Source of the DNA: Balanoglossus misakiensis
Lineage: Eukaryota; Hemichordata
NCBI GenBank assembly: GCA_040954595.2
Contig: CM082588.2
Location: 8,432,001 to 8,496,000, forward strand
Direction of reading: 5' to 3'
Length of the DNA stretch: 64,000 nucleotides
In this document: one piece after another, positions 59,441-64,000 of the stretch
How positions within the stretch are numbered: position 1 is the first letter of the stretch
Layout of the letters: the number at the start of each line of letters is the position of its first letter
Made by a program: the position numbers and the translations under genes
Notes under the pieces: generated by a model
Databases searched by the model: none
The model's input: only the letters and a program-made list of their open reading frames with translations
Told to the model about the DNA's origin: nothing

Positions 59441-62400
59441 CTGTAAGAACTACAGTACATGGAAAGGCATGTTACAGTGTCATGTGAAAACACAGGTGCT
59501 TGTACAGATGCTATGTTGGTATTTTATTGATTGTAATTAAGGTCGCTAAAAACGATAAGATCTCCCTGATTTCACGTCGTAGGAACGCTCGCACTATGTT
59601 CGGGCCTATGACCTATATATATATACTGAAACATAAACAGATAAAGAAATATCTTAATGTGTCAGTGGGGTATAGGCTCGAACTTGTCGTAAGACGCGAA
59701 ATCGTGAGATCGTCTAAGCTACTGATTTATCGTTTATAGCCACCTTCCAATTAATAAAATACCTGTGTGTGAAAACATCAGACGCATGATTGGAATGAAA
59801 TAAGAAGATGTGATTGATGAAGAAAACTCTAATGATTGACACATTTTTAAATATAACACTTTAAATGATGCAAAAAGTGGATATTAAGCATGTTGCTTTT
59901 TATATTTCAATTTGCGTCATTATTAACATCTGAGAGGTATACACATTTCCTTGGTTTTCGTGACATTTCAACAAGTCAGATACAGCTGTTATGAAACGCT
60001 TTAAAATTACATTAACCTGTACTTCAAATGCAAATAATGCAAATAAATGTCCTCACCTCAAAACTACGGTCACAAAATTCTTCGAGTTTCCAGGTAAAGT
60101 GGCAGGGAAACCTCTGCAGTAATTCTTCATAGGACTTTGCTGTATGCTTCAATCCCGTTATGTGTGTAACCGAAAATTCTATTGAATAGTAAAAACAAAG
60201 TTCGAGTGATAAACTGATTTCATGATTTTAATTTCAAATTGAGATTGGTCTATTTAAAAAAAAGCCTTTTAATTATGGTATTCCAAAATTATGGGAGAGA
60301 GTTGAGTTGTATCAACCAGTGAATGCAAGGTATTAGTCAGCGCAACAACGTTAATTGTCTACCAAAAGAAACTAAAACAACCAAAATACCCGGTGTCAAT
60401 ATTGAGCGTTTTCGTTCCTTCAGTTTATTGAAGCAACCTTCCCTTGGGAAAATCAGTTGAAAGTGACGCAAACTAATAATTTAGTTTTAAAATAAATATG
60501 CCGGACCATGTTAAGTATAATCATTTTGCATGGAAGGTCAATTACAGGAAAAGGGGAAAAAACAAAGTGAAACGGAAGGTTTTCAGACCGAACTCTGAAA
60601 TTTGCTTTTGTTAACGTTCCTGGACACATGACTGTAATTGAAATTAAATTCGGCCTATAATCGAACTTGTTGGGAGCACATTTTGGAGAAGATGATATAA
60701 CGGATGGATGGATATGTTGCAGATAACTGCATTACCTTCGATGTTTTTGTCTACAGGTGGCGCAGTTGCAGTTTTCGTTTCCTGAAGTTCGTCGATAGTC
60801 TGACGTAACTGTCGGTTGTTGTCTTTCAGCTTGGTATTTGTCGTGAGTAGTTTGGAACTTTGAGTTTCACTGCTTTCCAGCATTTCCTTCAGAAGCTCAC
60901 GTGACTGCTCACTTTCTTCACTTTTCCCCTGAAGGATCGTATATTCCATCTTCTTGGATTGTAGTAGTTCTCGAATCTCCTTGATTTCATCAAAGAGCAA
61001 AGTGATGACAGAGAGATAGTTGTCTGTCGAGATTGGTTCCAAAATACCAGCAGCTCTTTCCTTTGAAAAAGATTCCGCCAGAATCTTGTCCGATTCTTTG
61101 GTGCCAGTTTTCAAAATGTTGACGCCATTTTGATTGACCAATCTCTTCATTTCTGATGAAAATGTGATTAAACATAGTTAGCAAAATGTTATATAAGATT
61201 GATATGATGTAACCCCCTTTGCAATTGGGTCGGAGGCCGTGGAATGCAAATAAATAGGCACTATCTATTTTACTTCACGCTTGATGTGCAAATTAATGAC
61301 AGAATAGTACAAACCTATCTTTAAAATCATACTTCAACAAGCAGCCAACTAAACCAAAATATTCCCTTAATAGAACAAATTTCAGCAGCAAGCTTATTTG
61401 TTTTGATTGATTGAATATAGTATTGTTTGACCAAATTCCCTGCCTAAATGTTTGTGAACACTAACCTTCTCTATCGTATCTGAATGTCTCTCCCTCTTGT
61501 AAGGTGATCGAAGACAACTGTTGGCTATCCAAAATCAAACACCGTCTGATTCCAAGGACACCAAGAACTTCTGGCCGTTCATCCAACAACGAAGACAGCT
61601 GTAGAGGGCGCTGTATTTTTATCAACAGTACGATTGGTGTCTGTGTGTCTCCCACATCAACATCTATCTCAGCTTCCAAAGTGCCGGAACCACCAAGTAG
61701 TTTTGATAAACCGATTCTGTTTTGGCGTGTGGCATAGACAGACCTGTCAGTCTCCACGGCAACAACTGCGCTCTTGTCATCTACATTCACAAACGACGCA
61801 GAGAAAGGCTCAATAAATGATATGTATTCTCATTAAGAGAATTTTTCAACACAATTTTTTTCTTCTGGTTGAATTCTTAAGTGCTAATGAAAACATCTTT
61901 AAACTCATAGCCTGTCAGCTAGAAACAAAAGCAGTCATAGAAACACTCAACTTCAAAAATAATTCTTGCCAAACGCTACCATCCATAGATAGTAATTACC
62001 TTGTTTAGTCAACATCTCTCCAAGTTCTGTACACTTTTCTCCACACAAACCACAGACCTCAGAAGATTTCACTTCCGGTACATAGCCTATCAAGATTAAA
62101 GTTACAAATTCGTCATGACATATATCGTTGAACGCATTTGCAATTTTGACAATGATCCATAAACACGTGAGTGTACAAATAGAAAGTTTGACACATCACA
62201 GACACGAGTCAGGAACTGAAAATAACCAAAGGTTTCAGGTAAAATCCTTCACTTCAAACGAATACACAATGTTCGGCAACAATAACTAAATTGTTAAACT
62301 ATTAGACTTGCCTTCCTTGAAGTACTTCAATTCTGCCAGACATAGTTGATATCTCCATGTCTCTATGGTTGTCTTCAGGTTAACGTCAGACACATTAAGT

Positions 62401-64000
62401 TTGTGGAGCAATTCGGGTGTGATCATGTCTGCCTTAAACAGATCTCCCAGGATCCCTTGCCTGTAGTCACGCCATAGTCTCTCCACTGACTTTGATGTCT
62501 GGCATGCCAATACAACATTTACACTACCCCGCTTGATTTCTTCAATTTGTATGTTTCCAACACTGTTGAGATGCTCTTTGACTTTTGGTAGATCGTTTTC
62601 AGAGCTGCTGTTGTTGATTATCTCATTTTCGATTAGTTCAACTTGGTCTGGAGTCAAGGTTGGACCGGACACCTTAAGCTTGACTACGATTTCTCCTGAA
62701 ATAACATACAATGAGTACATTGTATTAGAATTGACATGTGTTGTACAGGTTTCGAAGCAAGACTTATCACACAATTTCACTAGGCTAAATCCACATCCGC
62801 AATGGATGTTTTAATTGCCCAGATTATAATTAAGCGAGTCCCTATTCACTTAATCTAAACACAACACACAGACACCAGACAGATAATACAAACAAAGAAA
62901 CAAACAAACAAACAAACAAACAAATAAATAAATAAATAAATACATAAACACAAACAAACAAACAAACAAACAAACAAACAAGCAAACAAACAAACAAAAA
63001 CACAAAACAAACGCATAAACGAACGTTTCCATTGCTCTACATGAGGAGAGACATCCTCAAGTACAAATATGTTCTTAATTCAAACCTCATTTTGTTTCAT
63101 TACACAACTGTATTCTACATCATATATTGGCAAATGCATCATCCAATTACATGATGAACGATACAATTACTAGTATATAGGGACGAGTGAATGTGAGCAA
63201 CTATAGTTCCGTGCGTTAGCTGCTGTGCTTGTGCCACGTGCAGGCCACGTGAACCATTTTATTTGGTTTTCAGTTTGAATATTGTATGAATATTGTTTTA
63301 TAAGGACAGACAAGTAATTTTCACTAGGCGTAAAAATGTATCCAATCAGCACCCTTACCCAGATTCGAGTTGACAGTGTGTTGAACTTCATGCGTCTGTC
63401 CACTGTCAGGATTTTGCTGGCCACCTTCACCATTATTCAGATCACCATTTTTGGACTCGTTGTTGCTAGGGACATCTTGAACCTGCTTTTCTGCTTGGCT
63501 GCCATCAGAATTCTTGGGTTGTTGGTCTTTAAGTGTTTCCTCCTTACCTAGTGCATAATAAAAATACTACAACTTACAAAATTTGATTTTAGCTGTAATT
63601 TAATTAATAAAACAGAATATCAATTCACTCAACAGCTGTTTTAATTCTTAAGCTGACCATCATTTATTACACTGTTTTGATTTTCTTTAACGAAGACATT
63701 TTGCGTAGCCGTTAACTGGCAACACGTGATTCTGTTATCTGTTACCCTTCTATCTATTTGCATTTACCTTTGGGGGGCTCTTCTACAGGGTCGTCACAAT
63801 CTCCTGGACAAGCAACACAACCCATGAGTGTCGTTTGGTTGTCAGATATAACACCATTCTCTGCCGATTTATGGAGTGCAGACTGCAATTCCTGTGATGT
63901 TTTCTTGGCGCGACCATATTCACTCAGAATCTCCATGATAGCACGTGCCCACTTTTCACTTCCGCTGTCAACATTTTCGTTTGGTCCCACGTCACAGTAT
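58217..64000 (-). CDS. Gene 3: GT-B / TRADD-N / coiled-coil / IFIT-like TPR fusion protein (5' end outside window)
   Basis: Coding exons in transcript order are >64000-63768, 63547-63359, 62695-62312, 62086-62000, 61780-61466, 61152-60736, 60178-60057 (or from 60169) and 59440-58217. All phases match gene 1. The first exon is cut by the window edge, leaving only the end of the glycosyltransferase-type domain. The conserved acceptor of the CHFTW exon is mutated from CAG to CGG; an AG nine bases upstream keeps the frame and adds three codons. Otherwise the reading frame is intact. Domain and coil exons are type B. Confidence 0.68.
59559..59711. repeat. Inverted-repeat element in intron 7 of gene 3
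   Basis: Same element as 4846-4987, with its centre altered by an AT-repeat stretch. Confidence 0.55.
60057..60178 (-). CDS. Gene 3 exon 7: CHFTW exon with altered acceptor
   Basis: The conserved coding part (60057-60169) keeps LLQRFPCHFTWKLEEFCD. The acceptor used in genes 1 and 2 is CGG here because of a base change at 60171. The nearest AG upstream ends at 60179 and would add nine in-frame bases, giving the range shown. Exon skipping would shift the frame into the last exon. Confidence 0.55.
60736..61152 (-). CDS. Gene 3 exon 6: coiled coil (type B)
   Basis: 417 nt; LLQSKKMEYTILQGKSEESE and SSETQSSKLLTTNTKLKDNN heptads. Donor GAAG|GTAATG. Confidence 0.6.
61466..61780 (-). CDS. Gene 3 exon 5: unknown domain (type B)
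   Basis: 315 nt, starts DDKSAVVAVETDRSVYATRQ. Acceptor GAATGTAG, donor GAAG|GTTAGT. Confidence 0.65.
62000..62086 (-). CDS. Gene 3 exon 4: Cys-rich mini-exon
   Basis: 87 nt with the same 20-residue start as gene 2 and the CxxCxxxC cluster. Acceptor TTGATAG, donor CAAG|GTAATT. Confidence 0.65.
62312..62695 (-). CDS. Gene 3 exon 3: TRADD-N-like domain
   Basis: 128 codons, very similar to gene 2 (LTPDQVELIENEI, VERLWRDYRQGILGDLF). Acceptor TTTCAG, donor GAAG|GCAAGT (GC-AG). Confidence 0.7.
62885..63005. repeat. (CAAA)n-type microsatellite
   Basis: Imperfect AAAC / AAAT tetranucleotide run in intron 2 of gene 3. It opens a meaningless Cys/Phe/Leu frame on the minus strand. Confidence 0.8.
63359..63547 (-). 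CDS. Gene 3 exon 2: low-complexity linker
   Basis: 189 nt, phase 1 on both sides (acceptor GCACTAG, donor CTGG|GTAAGG). Asn/Gly/Gln-rich, with NGEGGQQNPDSGQTHE close to the gene 2 linker. Confidence 0.6.
63768..64000 (-). CDS. Gene 3 exon 1 (partial): C-terminal end of GT-B domain
   Basis: Contains KWARAIMEILSEYGRAK and the exon end before AAAAG|GTAAAT, matching the ends of gene 1 and gene 2 exon 1. Continues beyond the window. Confidence 0.7.

Noticed and set aside
62850-63032. Minus-strand frame rich in Cys, Leu, Phe and Val
   Set aside because: Produced by the tetranucleotide microsatellite.
1-64000. Reading the window as bacterial (operons, Shine-Dalgarno sites, CRISPR arrays)
   Set aside because: Split genes with consistent splice phases, LINEs, LTR and DIRS elements and AATAAA signals show a eukaryotic genome. 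No CRISPR-like regularly spaced repeats were seen, and I noticed no tRNA or rRNA gene.

Overview
The window is eukaryotic, most likely an invertebrate deuterostome such as a lancelet or acorn worm. It has split genes with GT-AG and GC-AG introns, AATAAA signals, CR1/L2-type LINE tails, a BEL/Pao LTR element, a DIRS-type tyrosine-recombinase retroelement and IFIT-like TPR exons. The species cannot be fixed from sequence alone.

The main content is three tandem minus-strand copies of one large gene: gene 1 (3524-10209), gene 2 (37450-53006) and gene 3 (58217 to beyond 64000, 5' end cut off by the window). Joining the exons at splice sites that I read by eye gives one open frame per gene: 4026 nt (1341 aa) for gene 1 and 4773 nt (1590 aa) for gene 2. 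The encoded order is: a GT-B (GT4-like) glycosyltransferase-type domain with a degenerate active site; a Gly/Asn/Gln linker; a TRADD-N-like adaptor domain; a 29-codon Cys-rich mini-exon; an unrecognised ~105-residue domain; a coiled coil; a short exon carrying the IFIT N-terminal CHFTW motif; and an IFIT-like TPR array on the last exon. All internal junctions are phase 1 except the final one, which is phase 0. Gene 2 has a second copy of the unknown-domain and coiled-coil exon pair. The combination of an adaptor domain, a nucleotide-sugar-binding type fold and an IFIT-like RNA-binding type array suggests an innate-immune sensor or adaptor; that function is inference.

Layout: 1-3500 is the 3' flank of gene 1, with a small gene for a possible secreted peptide with a basic tail (1360-1827). 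3524-10209 is gene 1. 10211-17717 holds repeats and a LINE 3' end. 17718-27132 is a BEL/Pao element with CTATA target duplications, LTRs differing at one site that I could find, two frame disruptions and a LINE nested in its integrase. 27133-33580 holds tandem repeats, including truncated Harbinger-like ends. 33582-53006 is the second copy of the gene block. Its last intron carries a nested stack: a LINE 3' end, split by a TTAA-flanked inverted-repeat element, which is itself split by a DIRS element with a candidate -1 frameshift site. 53008-56459 is intergenic. 56460-64000 is the third block, with a 119-bp foldback element in a vestigial TPR segment.
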